From Icerya purchasi (Eukaryota; Arthropoda; Insecta; Hemiptera; Monophlebidae): 64,000 nt of DNA. Below the pieces are notes generated by a model. The model did no database searches. It saw only the letters and a list, made by a program, of their open reading frames with translations, and was not told the DNA's origin. Shown here piece by piece: positions 62,501 to 63,976 of this stretch. Both the position numbers and the translations under genes were made by a program. The stretch spans positions 377,506,188 to 377,570,187 of the forward strand of contig CM077116.1 in assembly GCA_039619475.1 (NCBI GenBank), given 5' to 3'. Numbering within the stretch: the first letter of the stretch is position 1; every line of letters begins with the position of its first letter.

Positions 62501-63195
62501 AAAATAAAATAAGAAACGAAAGTTAGATGAAACAAATATTGAAAACAGACACTACATTTAAGCTCGTTACCTTAAAGAAAATTATAAAGATTAAAAAATA
62601 AGGAACAGAAAAATAATGAAGGTAACAAACAAGATAATTACTATATTATCCTAAGGAGCACGTAATAAAAAGAGAAAAGCTTGACGAAAAAGATTCAAGT
62701 TACCAAAAAAAAACAGAAAAAAAAAGATTTTAGTTGAGATATTGTAAAATATCATTAGTGTTACACATTAAATATCCGATGTTTTTTAAATATAGTAAGG
62801 ATAAATTTTTATAAAACAAAAACAACGGTACCTTTAATTTGATCTGATGTAGACGATAACAGTAAGATGTTACCATTTGTTTGTGCAACAACTATTTTAT
62901 CGTTTGAAACACAAATCTGTTGAATTTTATGACCAAAATGCGGGCAATATTTAAATTTTTGAAAAGTGAATAGGGGACTATCTTCGAGTTCAACATTTTC
63001 AAATTCGGAGCAACGTGACTGGAAGAAAAATACAGAAATTATTAATAGCTTATAAACTAAACAGTTAAAACAATTTTATAAGTGCTAGTAAAAAACTGAT
63101 GCACGTACCAATTCCGGGGAAACCGCAGATATTTTGGATGTCTTTGTAATTTTTTGTATAGATTCTTCTTCATACTGATCGAAAATAGAAGTCAT
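3765..63195 (-). CDS. Vps18: Vps18 / deep orange, HOPS-CORVET core subunit, complete in 20 coding exons
   Basis: Join, 5' to 3' on minus: 63195-63109, 63018-62832, 60868-60714, 60017-59841, 58912-58717, 58591-58461, 56111-55920, 54360-54244, 50955-50843, 45567-45456, 44431-44255, 38021-37877, 20576-20401, 16191-16056, 13750-13529, 12655-12504, 7967-7870, 7624-7456, 6668-6529, 3828-3765. The exons total 2946 nt and encode 981 residues in one frame. The family protein is a core of the HOPS and CORVET tethers that drive endosome and lysosome fusion on cytosolic membrane faces. Visible are an N-terminal MTSIFDQYE start like the family's MxSILDxYE, a beta-propeller (about 1-415), an alpha-solenoid with a CHCR-like stretch (about 600-775, including LCKKLWLKI) and a C-terminal RING: C868/C871, C885-x-H887-x2-H890-x2-C893, C952/C955. 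Introns run from 90 bp to 17.3 kb. The exons carry no stop or frameshift, so the gene should be functional. Confidence 0.97.
3829..6528. other. Vps18 intron 19, nothing recognised
   Basis: A 2.7-kb AT-rich intron between the last two coding exons, with a GTAAGT donor and a TTACAG acceptor. I found no mobile-element coding motif, long inverted repeat or RNA gene. The stretch around 6060-6480 is less AT-rich but its frames show nothing recognisable. Confidence 0.5.
6529..6668 (-). CDS. Vps18: Vps18 coding exon 19 (second half of RING)
   Basis: Encodes residues 915-960. A Ser/Ala-rich linker is followed by a short helix (IKDQIKTEINSIIAVE) and the last RING cysteine pair ECLFCG (C952, C955), which corresponds to the family's ECxYCG motif. 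The acceptor is TTACAG at 6669-6674 and the donor a strong GTAAGT. The exon ends in phase 2. Confidence 0.95.
7456..7624 (-). CDS. Vps18: Vps18 coding exon 18 (RING-H2 core)
   Basis: Encodes residues 858-914. CSSC (C868, C871), then RPFYAFPCNHRFHFDC with C885, H887, H890 and C893, forms the first three metal-ligand groups of the RING-H2 finger. In the family this finger contributes to assembly of the complex and to ubiquitin-ligase activity. The acceptor is ACATTAG and the donor GTATG. The first base completes an AA|G Lys codon, which fixes the donor of intron 17 as a GC site. Confidence 0.96.
7870..7967 (-). CDS. Vps18: Vps18 coding exon 17 (helical linker), GC donor
   Basis: Encodes residues 826-857, a charged helix (EYNDNIELVKEEMDDAIKSA) matching the coiled region just before the RING in Vps18 proteins. 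The only donor that keeps the frame with exon 18 is AA|GCAAGT, a GC-AG intron whose other donor bases fit the consensus. The GT two codons' worth downstream (CAA|GTTTTA) is a poor site and gives the wrong phase. Confidence 0.92.
8796..9440 (+). repeat. Left inverted arm of the Harbinger-like element
   Basis: Matches the reverse complement of 11385-12021 at high but imperfect identity, with many single-base changes and small gaps. Marker blocks include AAGGAGCGTCCCCTAGGGG, ACCGATATTTTTCAAATAGG and CATGAAACTAAACATTTAAA. The similarity weakens past 9440 and ends near 9460. Confidence 0.85.
9443..10183 (+). pseudogene. PIF/Harbinger-type transposase C-terminus with SWIM-like tail, decayed
   Basis: The first block (about 9443-9620) contains AEANHFRRIIMVRWIVKAIH, which fits the conserved E-A-N-x-x-R...VRW-V stretch around the last acidic residue of Harbinger nucleases. 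A frameshifted middle follows. The block at about 9790-10183 reads YQLQLAISYLAEMM, then VRSRRMSGRTYNCYIQY, then TIGCCTNVAAVIYYLSH, resembling the SWIM-type zinc-binding tail of ISL2EU-like Harbinger transposases. An in-frame TGA at about 10022 and several frameshifts break it. The CxC pair is lost (YYCER) and the last His is Asn (CCTNV). The family assignment is from memory of the motifs. Confidence 0.6.
10310..10775 (+). mobile_element. 5'-truncated LINE tail with TGATGA 3' end
   Basis: The plus strand reads LYGAETWM at the start, RVPWTAKCTNESILNEIGAS in the middle, then QYFGQIMRKE and GKRLRGRCP. These are the typical end-of-reverse-transcriptase motifs of RTE-like LINEs (LYG-ETW, YFGHI-R, GKR-RGRP). 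Three or more stops or shifts break the frame. The unit ends in GATGATGATGATATG, a short simple-repeat tail as seen in RTE-type elements. The copy lies inside the Harbinger-like element, so it inserted after it. Confidence 0.7.
11385..12021 (-). repeat. Right inverted arm of the Harbinger-like element
   Basis: Reverse complement of 8796-9440. The short open frames inside it have counterparts in the left arm and are not genes. A diverged partial copy of its 11470-11600 section lies at about 11150-11260 in the same orientation. Confidence 0.85.
12504..12655 (-). CDS. Vps18: Vps18 coding exon 16
   Basis: Encodes residues 775-825, the end of the alpha-solenoid: ARHVV (first codon split with exon 15), then KIEDILPFFPDFTTIDNFKD, one of the best conserved Vps18 stretches. 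The acceptor is TTTTTATAG and the donor GTGCGT. The end is in phase 0. Confidence 0.96.
13529..13750 (-). CDS. Vps18: Vps18 coding exon 15 (CHCR region), weak donor
   Basis: Encodes residues 701-774, including YDVKYSLRLC, LTEACVHLSSLLGLWESAVE, DLAKQ and LCKKLWLKI, the hallmark clathrin-heavy-chain-repeat part of Vps18. To join in frame with ARHVV in exon 16 the donor must be ATAG|GTTGGT, a poor match to the consensus. A better-looking GTAATA lies 5 nt further on but would shift the frame. Confidence 0.95.
13912..14011. repeat. Small hairpin with 27-bp perfect arms and TA loop
   Basis: Bases 13912-13938 are the exact reverse complement of 13985-14011 (core GAATCACAACTTTTTA). The loop is mainly a (TA)n run. 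It could be a tiny foldback or MITE remnant, or a cruciform-prone site in intron 14. No coding content. Confidence 0.8.
14230..15310 (-). pseudogene. Unclassified decayed coding-like segment in intron 14
   Basis: This stretch is clearly less AT-rich than its surroundings, and the minus strand gives several open blocks: one near 15100-14930 (SSLNGSFVSNHSTD, then GYNCQIAFPTAAGQPHVITL), one near 14710-14510 (NEYLAFYDTTDNPGIRRLAT, then RYRMLTDSLQKGYLRKI) and one near 14448-14330 (LGQFIDDGCRPLPEGQSSIY). Stops and shifts separate them. Codon-like composition suggests a dead mobile-element protein on the minus strand. I do not recognise the family. Confidence 0.35.
15320..16055. other. Rest of intron 14, nothing recognised
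   Basis: AT-rich intron with a poly-A run near 15876-15897. The open frame at 15606-15812 on the minus strand has no recognisable motif. Confidence 0.45.
16056..16191 (-). CDS. Vps18: Vps18 coding exon 14
   Basis: Encodes residues 656-700, beginning ALEVIRYLEYCIHSV and continuing EEEIHNYLITLYVKYKPDRL, matching the AIRYMEFC...NYLLSLYA helices of the Vps18 solenoid. The acceptor is TTGCAG and the donor GTATG. The end is in phase 1. Confidence 0.96.
16192..17934. other. First part of intron 13, nothing recognised
   Basis: Very AT-rich with homopolymer runs, including a C7 run near 17019-17025. No coding motif, long inverted repeat or RNA gene was seen. Confidence 0.45.
17935..18265. repeat. 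Repeat fragment with 76-bp-arm hairpin
   Basis: A CTT microsatellite (17937-17957) leads into a moderately GC-rich segment and then a hairpin: left arm about 18092-18167 and right arm about 18189-18265, nearly perfect (core GTGTTAGAAAGATCTATATT). The loop is about 20 bp. It looks like two head-to-head copies of the end of a dispersed repeat. The family is not identified. Confidence 0.65.
18346..18660 (-). other. Unrecognised 104-codon open frame in intron 13
   Basis: An open frame on the minus strand with a Cys-rich start (HCFCNNC) and a hydrophobic C-terminal third. I do not recognise it. It lies against the hairpin repeat, so a mobile-element origin is plausible. Nothing marks it as a host gene: no promoter and no matching splice structure. 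Confidence 0.2.
19180..20110 (+). mobile_element. LINE 3' end: decayed RNase H domain and poly-A tail
   Basis: The plus strand reads QTFTDGSKNG at about 19217, GASFIIPDTNV soon after, then ILLDS, and IPGHVGI with CDEAAKAGSA near 19485-19545. These match the metal-binding motifs of LINE-type RNase H (FTDGS, the middle Glu, SDS, PGH-G-N-AD-AK). Frameshifts and at least one stop break it. The copy ends with AATAAAATAACGACTG and a poly-A run at 20096-20110. Upstream reverse transcriptase sequence is missing, so this is a 5'-truncated insertion. I/Jockey-type is likely. Confidence 0.7.
20401..20576 (-). CDS. Vps18: Vps18 coding exon 13
   Basis: Encodes residues 597-655: a LLLLNEHMLPMDTMHAFIPE block and a LIKQIRTLNPSSVLQSLIFQ block, corresponding to the solenoid helices with AWIEMGxxLxxxxLIPALV in other Vps18 proteins. 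The acceptor is TTTTTCAG and the donor GTATGT. The first codon is split with exon 12 across the 17.3-kb intron 12. Confidence 0.95.
20577..21058. other. Intron 12, segment next to exon 13, nothing recognised
   Basis: AT-rich intron between exon 13 and the large inverted repeat. No motif or repeat partner was found. Confidence 0.4.
21059..23570 (+). repeat. Left 2.5-kb arm of the giant inverted repeat
   Basis: Matches the reverse complement of 29925-32487. Similarity is highest at 22400-23330, where long blocks are identical (for example AAAAATGGTGGGCCAACCCG), and falls towards the outer end, where substitutions and indels accumulate. A poly-T run of about 30 at 22366-22394 mirrors the poly-A run in the other arm. 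The 77-codon frame at 22516-22749 (minus) has a 73-codon twin in the right arm only because of the repeat. Confidence 0.9.
24240..24913 (+). pseudogene. Helentron-type Pif1-like helicase, C-terminal fragment
   Basis: An open stretch of 203 codons at 24302-24913, preceded by a short broken part. Motifs: LPYMIRFLLGTPYMITCNID with GIVNGAIGIL, then ACALAIHKSQG (the Pif1 helicase motif normally T-IHKSQG) and LVYVALSRATSLDGLFL (motif VI). In Helitron-class elements this helicase sits in a Rep-Hel protein that unwinds and moves one strand by rolling circle. The N-terminal Rep and Walker motifs are missing here. An endonuclease relic follows directly in another frame, the Helentron order. Codon use is less AT-rich than the arms. 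Confidence 0.8.
24880..25699 (+). pseudogene. Helentron-type endonuclease (EEP fold) fused behind the helicase, broken
   Basis: The frame shifts near 24900 and continues LQTISDECREFLSRAG, then SLFTLNVQSLKAHKEDL and MALTETWLNNDEE, the start of an AP-endonuclease-like (EEP) domain with its catalytic Glu in ETWL. After another shift: VQAGGVAMYEKEDC, a stop near 25205, then an open block at 25220-25699 with VMVYVSPNSNVNDI, ILSGDINLNL and CIDLIFTR. The closing S-D-H motif reads SYYKKP, so the catalytic His is lost. A helicase followed by this endonuclease is the known mark of Helentrons. Inactive. Confidence 0.75.
25780..25910. repeat. Imperfect tandem pair of CGATCGAT-rich units
   Basis: Two units of about 55 bp (about 25793-25845 and 25846-25905) share ATCGATCGAT...TTATTAACGTT and GATCGAT words. 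Each is rich in small palindromes and could form stem-loops. Position just past the endonuclease relic fits the palindrome-bearing 3' part of Helitron-class elements, but that is inference. Confidence 0.5.
26360..27411 (+). pseudogene. Jockey-type ORF1 (gag-like), frameshifted
   Basis: Starts MPEISNQNQLENK and PPPIFVRNVKNFNLLKN, a typical Jockey gag opening. A shifted frame reads RPFAFVTGGLPSSIDIQNDL and AGYGIIRITRI, the conserved GLP-S part. CCHC knuckle remnants follow (SYCTHPPRCVKCAGNHF). The last block (27094-27411) is Lys/Gln-rich with a helical end (VMAILQSIQTSINQLNIRV). The product binds LINE RNA in intact relatives. At least four frame changes make it dead. Confidence 0.75.
27404..29690 (+). 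pseudogene. Jockey-type ORF2: endonuclease and reverse transcriptase, broken
   Basis: The start ATG overlaps the ORF1 stop in ATGTCTGA (27404-27411). Endonuclease: FRILTWNANGLSQRA, ALISETHFTTKS, then AADFNVKHAI (with TAG for the usual Trp), and SDYTPVLM, where the catalytic His is Tyr. A homopolymer run at 27866-27881 lies in the gap between frames. Reverse transcriptase: HKKAPGINEISPGALRELA (28732), PISLLPSISKLFEKLLL, GVPQGSVLGPTLYLL, and the catalytic box FADDTAIL near 29365. The thumb reads SAKYLEGMHLNSRLNWKTHV. Several stops and shifts; the RNase H region is absent. Confidence 0.8.
29472..29506 (+). repeat. Short tandem repeat inside the LINE reverse transcriptase
   Basis: A 10-bp unit GATTAATCAA occurs three times in a row, then a degenerate copy. 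It lies in the region after the FADD box and expands what should be a single WKIKIN-like stretch, so it is a local slippage expansion after the element died. Confidence 0.7.
29925..32487 (-). repeat. Right 2.5-kb arm of the giant inverted repeat
   Basis: Reverse complement of 21059-23570, with a poly-A run at about 31126-31155 opposite the left poly-T. The frames at 30784-31005 and 31588-31773 mirror the left arm and are not genes. The short stretch 29691-29924 before it, with a poly-T run, has no partner in the left half. Confidence 0.9.
32930..33500 (-). repeat. Helitron-like leader copy, minus orientation
   Basis: Read on minus from the TA run at about 33490, it starts ATAAAGATGAAACGGCGCAT and continues GGATTGACCTGAAATTTTT and GCATTTCTATATAAGAGTG. 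The same order occurs on the plus strand at 46245-46770. The recurrent start ATAAA-ATGAAA and the A-C-T-G-A-A-A-TTTT phrase resemble 5' leaders of insect Helitron-class elements, and at the other copy a helicase fragment follows. Open frames here in three phases reflect low complexity (TA and CT runs) and are not genes. Confidence 0.5.
33484..33560. repeat. TA-rich microsatellite
   Basis: Runs of (TA)n interrupted by TT and GT. Similar (TA)n runs are at 13946-13968, 35793-35832, 43960-43976, 51111-51135, 54926-54949, 58633-58654 and 63930-63964. Confidence 0.9.
35190..36165 (+). mobile_element. Decayed LINE reverse transcriptase with A-rich tail
   Basis: The plus strand, in several frames, reads QQHGF, AVFTVDFFETFNAVNHSV (usual form Y-DF-KAFD-VNH), GTILFLTFIDDVGNSLYSEF, then FFTDDLKNFFALTHS. 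The last two match the LGPLLFLLFINDI and F-A-D-DLK boxes of Jockey-like reverse transcriptases, with Thr for Ala in the catalytic FADD. Past a (TA)n run at 35793-35832 the thumb continues (SNLKYCSIFWHRNYSIRINE). The copy ends in AATAATAATAATAAA plus poly-A at 36148-36166. It has many stops and is older than the LINE at 26.4-29.7 kb. Confidence 0.65.
36170..36829. other. LINE-like 3' UTR debris, no gene
   Basis: A poly-A run at about 36513-36529 and a stretch ending GTATAAGTAAATAAATAAAT near 36797-36820 look like 3' ends of LINE copies. No coding motif was seen. Confidence 0.35.
37877..38021 (-). CDS. Vps18: Vps18 coding exon 12
   Basis: Encodes residues 549-596: ACIKANKETVYKLLASYGD, then DMDNLIKISVIHKDFENVVK, corresponding to the HELLASHGDxExMVYFAxIMxDYERV solenoid segment of other Vps18 proteins. 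The acceptor is TTTTTCAG and the donor GTATGA. The end is in phase 1, splitting a codon over intron 12. Confidence 0.96.
38094..41182. mobile_element. 3.1-kb inverted-repeat element with tRNA-like left tip (intron 11)
   Basis: Left arm 38094-38810 and right arm about 40530-41182 are inverted copies (shared blocks TTTTTACAGACCACCTACGG, CACGAATTACCAAATACTGC, CGTTCTTCGTTAACGATTTA). Both tips contain TATACT, CTAGAGC and copies of a CTCTTTCGGGCGC / ACTCTATCGGGCGCAG motif. The right tip lacks about 40 bp present on the left. The middle (38810-40530) shows no coding motif, so the element is non-autonomous or a foldback. Confidence 0.75.
38096..38150 (+). repeat. tRNA-like segment with A and B box
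   Basis: CTGGCTAGAGCGCTTGG resembles an internal RNA polymerase III A box and GGGTTCGATCCCGGG is a near-ideal B box (T-loop). The intervening sequence does not fold into a plausible full tRNA, so this is a tRNA-derived SINE head and not a tRNA gene. It lies at the left tip of the 38.1-41.2 kb element. Confidence 0.5.
41470..43275 (+). mobile_element. 5' part of an LTR retrotransposon: LTR end, primer site, gag start
   Basis: A GC-richer block. The presumed LTR ends ...GTGTCA at about 42315, and after one base TGGCGCCCGTGGGTTCG (42317-42333) fits a tRNA primer-binding site, whose first eight bases match the Lys-tRNA type. A leader follows, then gag-like sequence with a start at about 42805 (MSNEEITRIVPSRG). 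No pol genes follow, because the copy stops near 43275 in ordinary AT-rich intron. The 5' LTR border could not be fixed. Sequence at 41190-41460 is similar in composition and may belong to it. Confidence 0.45.
42805..43275 (+). pseudogene. gag-like fragment with Asn/Asp-rich repeat tail
   Basis: First a short frame (MSNEEITRIVPSRGTHHRER) stopped at 42901. Then another frame from 42948 carries a charged helix (MLQALIDGQREFDKRMEKIF), as in coiled parts of retrotransposon gag proteins, and runs into 50 or more residues of mostly Asn and Asp encoded by AAT/GAT/AAC triplets (43100-43265). The tail looks like triplet expansion. No nucleocapsid knuckle is seen. The gag assignment is inference from the position after the primer site. 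Confidence 0.35.
43276..44254. other. Intron 11 next to exon 11, nothing recognised
   Basis: AT-rich intron with a poly-T run (43516-43529) and a (TA)n run (43960-43976). A short imperfect inverted pair around AATTACATTTCC (43650-43700) was noted. No coding motif. Confidence 0.4.
44255..44431 (-). CDS. Vps18: Vps18 coding exon 11
   Basis: Encodes residues 490-548: KLEQLEPTQSTHITMIALWL, TEIYINQLAEYRNS, then IQDDFEQFLSMPQV, matching the LTTWLTELYL...FRTFLSS segment of Vps18. The acceptor is GTAAACAG and the donor GTAAGT. Both ends are in phase 0. Confidence 0.96.
44953..45364 (+). mobile_element. tRNA-derived SINE-like element with poly-A tail (intron 10)
   Basis: It begins with a tRNA-like head (CCTAGCAGTTAAGGTACTCG as A-box region, ATTCGTTCTGGATCC as a degenerate B box), has a body with an ATCTGGGAA phrase, and ends in a 20-base poly-A at 45345-45364. 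A related unit lies at 54926-55171 on the minus strand. A 30-base poly-A at 44864-44892 just before it marks an earlier insertion. Confidence 0.5.
45456..45567 (-). CDS. Vps18: Vps18 coding exon 10
   Basis: Encodes residues 452-489: RYEESAELYSSM (first codon split with exon 9), then CSFEEIALKFLQVSEFNAL, the conserved FEEIALKFL solenoid motif. The acceptor TTTCAAAAG is purine-rich just before AG but keeps the frame. The donor is GTAATA. Confidence 0.96.
46245..47700 (+). mobile_element. Helitron-like element relic: leader, intron-like segment, helicase fragment
   Basis: Leader at 46245-46770 (TATATATAAAAATGAAATAA; copy in inverse orientation at 32930-33500), then an AT-rich middle (46757-47341) made of two blocks also found in the arms of the giant inverted repeat, then a helicase fragment (47342-47700). 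The order suggests one Helitron-class copy whose 3' part is lost. Confidence 0.55.
47342..47700 (+). pseudogene. Pif1-like helicase fragment of a Helitron-class element
   Basis: Starts at the Walker B motif: DECTTAHNKSLEALD, then after a frameshift LKDLRNNQVPFGGALVLLSG with GDFRKTLPMIP (helicase motif III region), then after another shift LTTNIRAQLQNDVF. These fit Pif1-like helicases of Helitrons, where the GDF-Q-LPVIP block follows DE. It precedes, in protein order, the motif V/VI fragment at 24302-24913, but the two are separate copies. The sequence just upstream ends in TATGTAG, which could be an intron acceptor splitting the Asp codon. Confidence 0.65.
47701..48423. other. Intron 9 segment, nothing firmly recognised
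   Basis: Slightly GC-richer than the average intron. A 60-codon minus-strand frame (47873-48055) has no motif I know. It may be further mobile-element debris. Confidence 0.35.
48424..48700 (+). repeat. tRNA-like SINE head
   Basis: GAGTGGCTAGACCAGTCGG resembles a tRNA D-arm/A box and GAGTTCTGGATTTGG a degenerate B box about 30 bp later. The spacing and the head sequence resemble the unit at 44953. The 3' end is not defined. Confidence 0.35.
48820..50220 (-). mobile_element. LINE 3' half on minus strand: reverse transcriptase thumb and RNase H
   Basis: Read on minus from 50220: VNRFCYLGTFLDSRLSFSKH and LNLLNALTPTK (RT thumb), then LDVVQNSCLRLCFGVLKYSP with LLSIRRSYLGY (49973-49770), then RNase H (from about 49525: LTVFAGGSKRPDGVGASFIL). 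A final motif VPSHSSIFGNKAADSLV lies at about 49190. The first metal-binding Asp of RNase H is Gly (FAGGS for FTDGS). A poly-T run at about 48822-48838 is the poly-A tail. One 193-codon frame stays open, but the whole is broken. A further fragment of this family is at 57880-58080. Confidence 0.75.
50843..50955 (-). CDS. Vps18: Vps18 coding exon 9
   Basis: Encodes residues 415-451: IYLNNDEFELAKQYC, then CLQKQAEHYFKEK, which equals the YLDMNRFDLAKEYC...ADFCFxQRRY start of the alpha-solenoid after the propeller. The acceptor is TTTTTCAG and the donor GTATAT. The end is in phase 2 (AG|G Arg). Confidence 0.96.
51640..52330 (+). pseudogene. hAT transposase C-terminal relic
   Basis: Fragments in order on plus: QMRKNNLSHNNPEEYFRRSV, FISGLVDRFAKNRSILERF, an open block at 51858-52043, then YSLRILATFPVSTAEVERSF followed by STLKRIKS, and a decayed LTELAI...LSAEEVLDTMTR end. 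The PVSTAE-ERSFS-LK-IK motif is the hallmark of the hAT C-terminal dimerisation domain, here of the 52-kDa-repressor/ZMYM-like subgroup. Stops and frameshifts throughout. TIRs were not found. Confidence 0.8.
52331..54243. other. Rest of intron 8, nothing recognised
   Basis: AT-rich. A poly-A run of about 30 at 53528-53560 and a TG/TA microsatellite near 53103-53132 are the only landmarks. The minus-strand frame at 53466-53732 is a poly-F/K product of that run. Confidence 0.45.
54244..54360 (-). CDS. Vps18: Vps18 coding exon 8 (end of propeller)
   Basis: Encodes residues 376-414: ANGKLISISRDIKTGNLWLC, then KITKEERFVWK, corresponding to the RDxxTGQLWxYxxxxxxxxxVxxExRDVW stretch of the Pep3/Vps18 domain. 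The acceptor is TATAG and the donor GTATG. Phase 0 on both sides. Confidence 0.96.
54560..54790 (+). mobile_element. LINE reverse transcriptase tail
   Basis: Reads KTKRLRRRPKSR, stop, EDGISMTAGVSWSRLKVDKK with IWKIIEDNYRN, the usual GRP-KRW-DGI--AAG--W--LA-DR-LW end of RTE-like LINEs. It is the same kind of tail as at 10310-10775. No clear 3' tail, and truncated on the 5' side. Confidence 0.6.
54926..55171 (-). mobile_element. tRNA-derived SINE, minus strand (intron 7)
   Basis: On minus from 55171: GGTAGCCCAGAGGTTAAGAT (A box), then CACGGGTTCGAGACTTG (B box GGTTCGAGAC), a body with a CAGAAAATCTGGGAAGG phrase, and a 3' end GAGGAGGTAATGATAATGAT followed by (TA)n (54926-54949). This is the clearest SINE in the window. 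The 61-codon plus-strand frame at 55004-55189 is a shadow of it. Confidence 0.65.
55920..56111 (-). CDS. Vps18: Vps18 coding exon 7
   Basis: Encodes residues 312-375, including KKEIPISFVVTEFHVILLYS, NRITAMSVLDKEIV and the end YVDE, matching the PLxxVLTxFHxLLLYxDRVxxxxxLNxxxV core of the Pep3/Vps18 domain. The acceptor is TTTTATAG and the donor GTAATA. Phase 0 on both sides. Confidence 0.97.
57880..58080 (-). repeat. Fragment of the minus-strand LINE family
   Basis: Shares interspersed words with 49190-49330 in the same orientation (TAGGAA-CCACA, AATGGAATAA, ATGATA-AAATC-CAGGA, GAGGAAA-AAATTG-A). It is therefore a second, more decayed copy of that LINE's RNase H-to-3' region. The rest of intron 6 (56112-58460) shows no feature. 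Confidence 0.4.
58461..58591 (-). CDS. Vps18: Vps18 coding exon 6
   Basis: Encodes residues 268-311: EGFFEIRNNNTASKLQFYYE, then IPKSFGWHLYKIGILYGK, corresponding to FxExPxxLxxSxLxFYxPxxxxxPxxFAWMxGxGILYG. The acceptor is TTTCAG and the donor GTGAGT. The first codon is split with exon 5. Confidence 0.96.
58717..58912 (-). CDS. Vps18: Vps18 coding exon 5
   Basis: Encodes residues 203-267: IFAITSEDVSSSITGLEYHQ, NKYFIICTTPSRMYNFIGTI, then RPLLSQIFNNYF. This is the ITGLE-x(9,12)-YFIIxTTPxRLYQFIG motif of propeller Vps18. The acceptor is TTTGGTAG and the donor GTACTT. The end is in phase 1. Confidence 0.97.
58913..59840. other. Intron 4, AT-rich with poly-A
   Basis: A (TA)n-poly-A junction at 59477-59518 marks a probable retroelement tail, but no coding body is visible next to it. 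The 93-codon plus-strand frame at 59210-59491 is Lys/Asn-rich and shows no motif. Confidence 0.4.
59841..60017 (-). CDS. Vps18: Vps18 coding exon 4
   Basis: Encodes residues 144-202: LSRMHGHDVTAVAW, then HRTGPILLGTSKGLIFEIEI and FATSAEQYCKQ. TGPILxGTxxGxIFExE is one of the most diagnostic Vps18 propeller motifs. The acceptor is CGAATTAG and the donor GTAACT. Phase 0 on both sides. Confidence 0.97.
60714..60868 (-). CDS. Vps18: Vps18 coding exon 3
   Basis: Encodes residues 92-143: ELDISKYGGKLQNIFLDPIM, GVHLLVTVSVTF, SELYYVHLPFMKLKH. It fits the KVHKxFLDxxGxHLLIxLxxxExxYV segment. The acceptor is CGGTTTTAG and the donor CAT|GTATTA, a weak exon end that gives the correct phase. A different open frame over the same bases (60673-60897) is spurious. 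Confidence 0.93.
61270..61770 (+). repeat. Diverged single copy of giant-repeat arm sequence (intron 2)
   Basis: Shares ordered blocks with the left arm at about 21560-22040 in the same orientation: TTTTTACATTA--GCGTATAAC, TAT-AGTATATC-G, TTAGGTAGT-AT-AAATAACT, CTTAATATAACCA-ACA and CCAACG-TAGTTTCC--GGAAAT. It is an older copy of the same dispersed family. It has no coding content; the minus-strand frame at 61452-61679 mirrors similar frames in the arms. Confidence 0.6.
61771..62831. other. Rest of intron 2 next to exon 2, nothing recognised
   Basis: Extremely AT-rich, with no coding motif, repeat partner or RNA gene seen. Confidence 0.5.
62832..63018 (-). CDS. Vps18: Vps18 coding exon 2
   Basis: Encodes residues 30-91: EDSPLFTFQKFKYCPHFGHK, then IQQICVSNDKIVVAQTNGNI with LLLSSTSDQIK. 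It corresponds to the PIFTKxxxxFxPxxxITxLxVxNxxLxxxxxxxxLLRIDL opening of the propeller. The acceptor is CTTCCAG and the donor GTACCG. The end is in phase 1. Confidence 0.95.
63109..63195 (-). CDS. Vps18: Vps18 coding exon 1 with start codon
   Basis: Encodes residues 1-29, beginning MTSIFDQYEEESIQKI, the conserved N-terminal motif of animal Vps18 (MxSILDxYE). The ATG at 63195 has G at -3. The family match at residue 1 decides this start. The exon ends phase 0 at GTACGT, followed by a 90-bp intron. Confidence 0.95.
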
Positions 63196-63926
63196 TACCG
63201 GAATAACACTTTTAAAAATAATAATGCTAATTAAAATCCGTTTAAGAATATGATAACACACTAATCATATTATCAGAAAAAATGTAAATAACAATCGTTA
63301 TTATCGACTTCTTATCGATAACTTATTAATCGTATTTTATAATCTACAAGTTTTTGCAAACTTTACACTTGATTTTTATTTTTTTTAAAGGAATGTTTTT
63401 GTAATTAAAAATTAGTAAAAAATCATCAGAACTAAAAATTCGAATCACATTATTGATTTAAATAATTGGAAACAACAATACCAATAAAAGTAACTCAGTA
63501 ACTCATTTGACTCTCAAATCAGTAAACTATAGAATTATAAATCAAAACAAATTGTAATTTTTTGTGAACCGATTATAACAAATATTTCATTCCTAGAAAA
63601 AATTTTGATTCTATTAGCTTTGTTAATAATGACGTGCAATTATTGCAAAACATTTTGATTTCGTTGGCAACAGAATTGTATGCATAAAGGTTTACATATA
63701 TATTTATATATATATTAATTAGAATGTAATTCTTAGGCTACCCCCCATTCGAAAAATTTTATGTAACGAAAAATGTATGTTCCAATTTTATGTAACGTTT
63801 GTTATATTTTATAGGATTTTTGTGATTATGTTATTATATTCATATGGACTAATTTAGAATTACGTTGTAAATTTTGATCATTTTATACAAAGTGTGGAAG
63901 AGAAAGAGACAGCCAAAATGGCCGAG

Positions 63927-63976
<50 letters not shown>

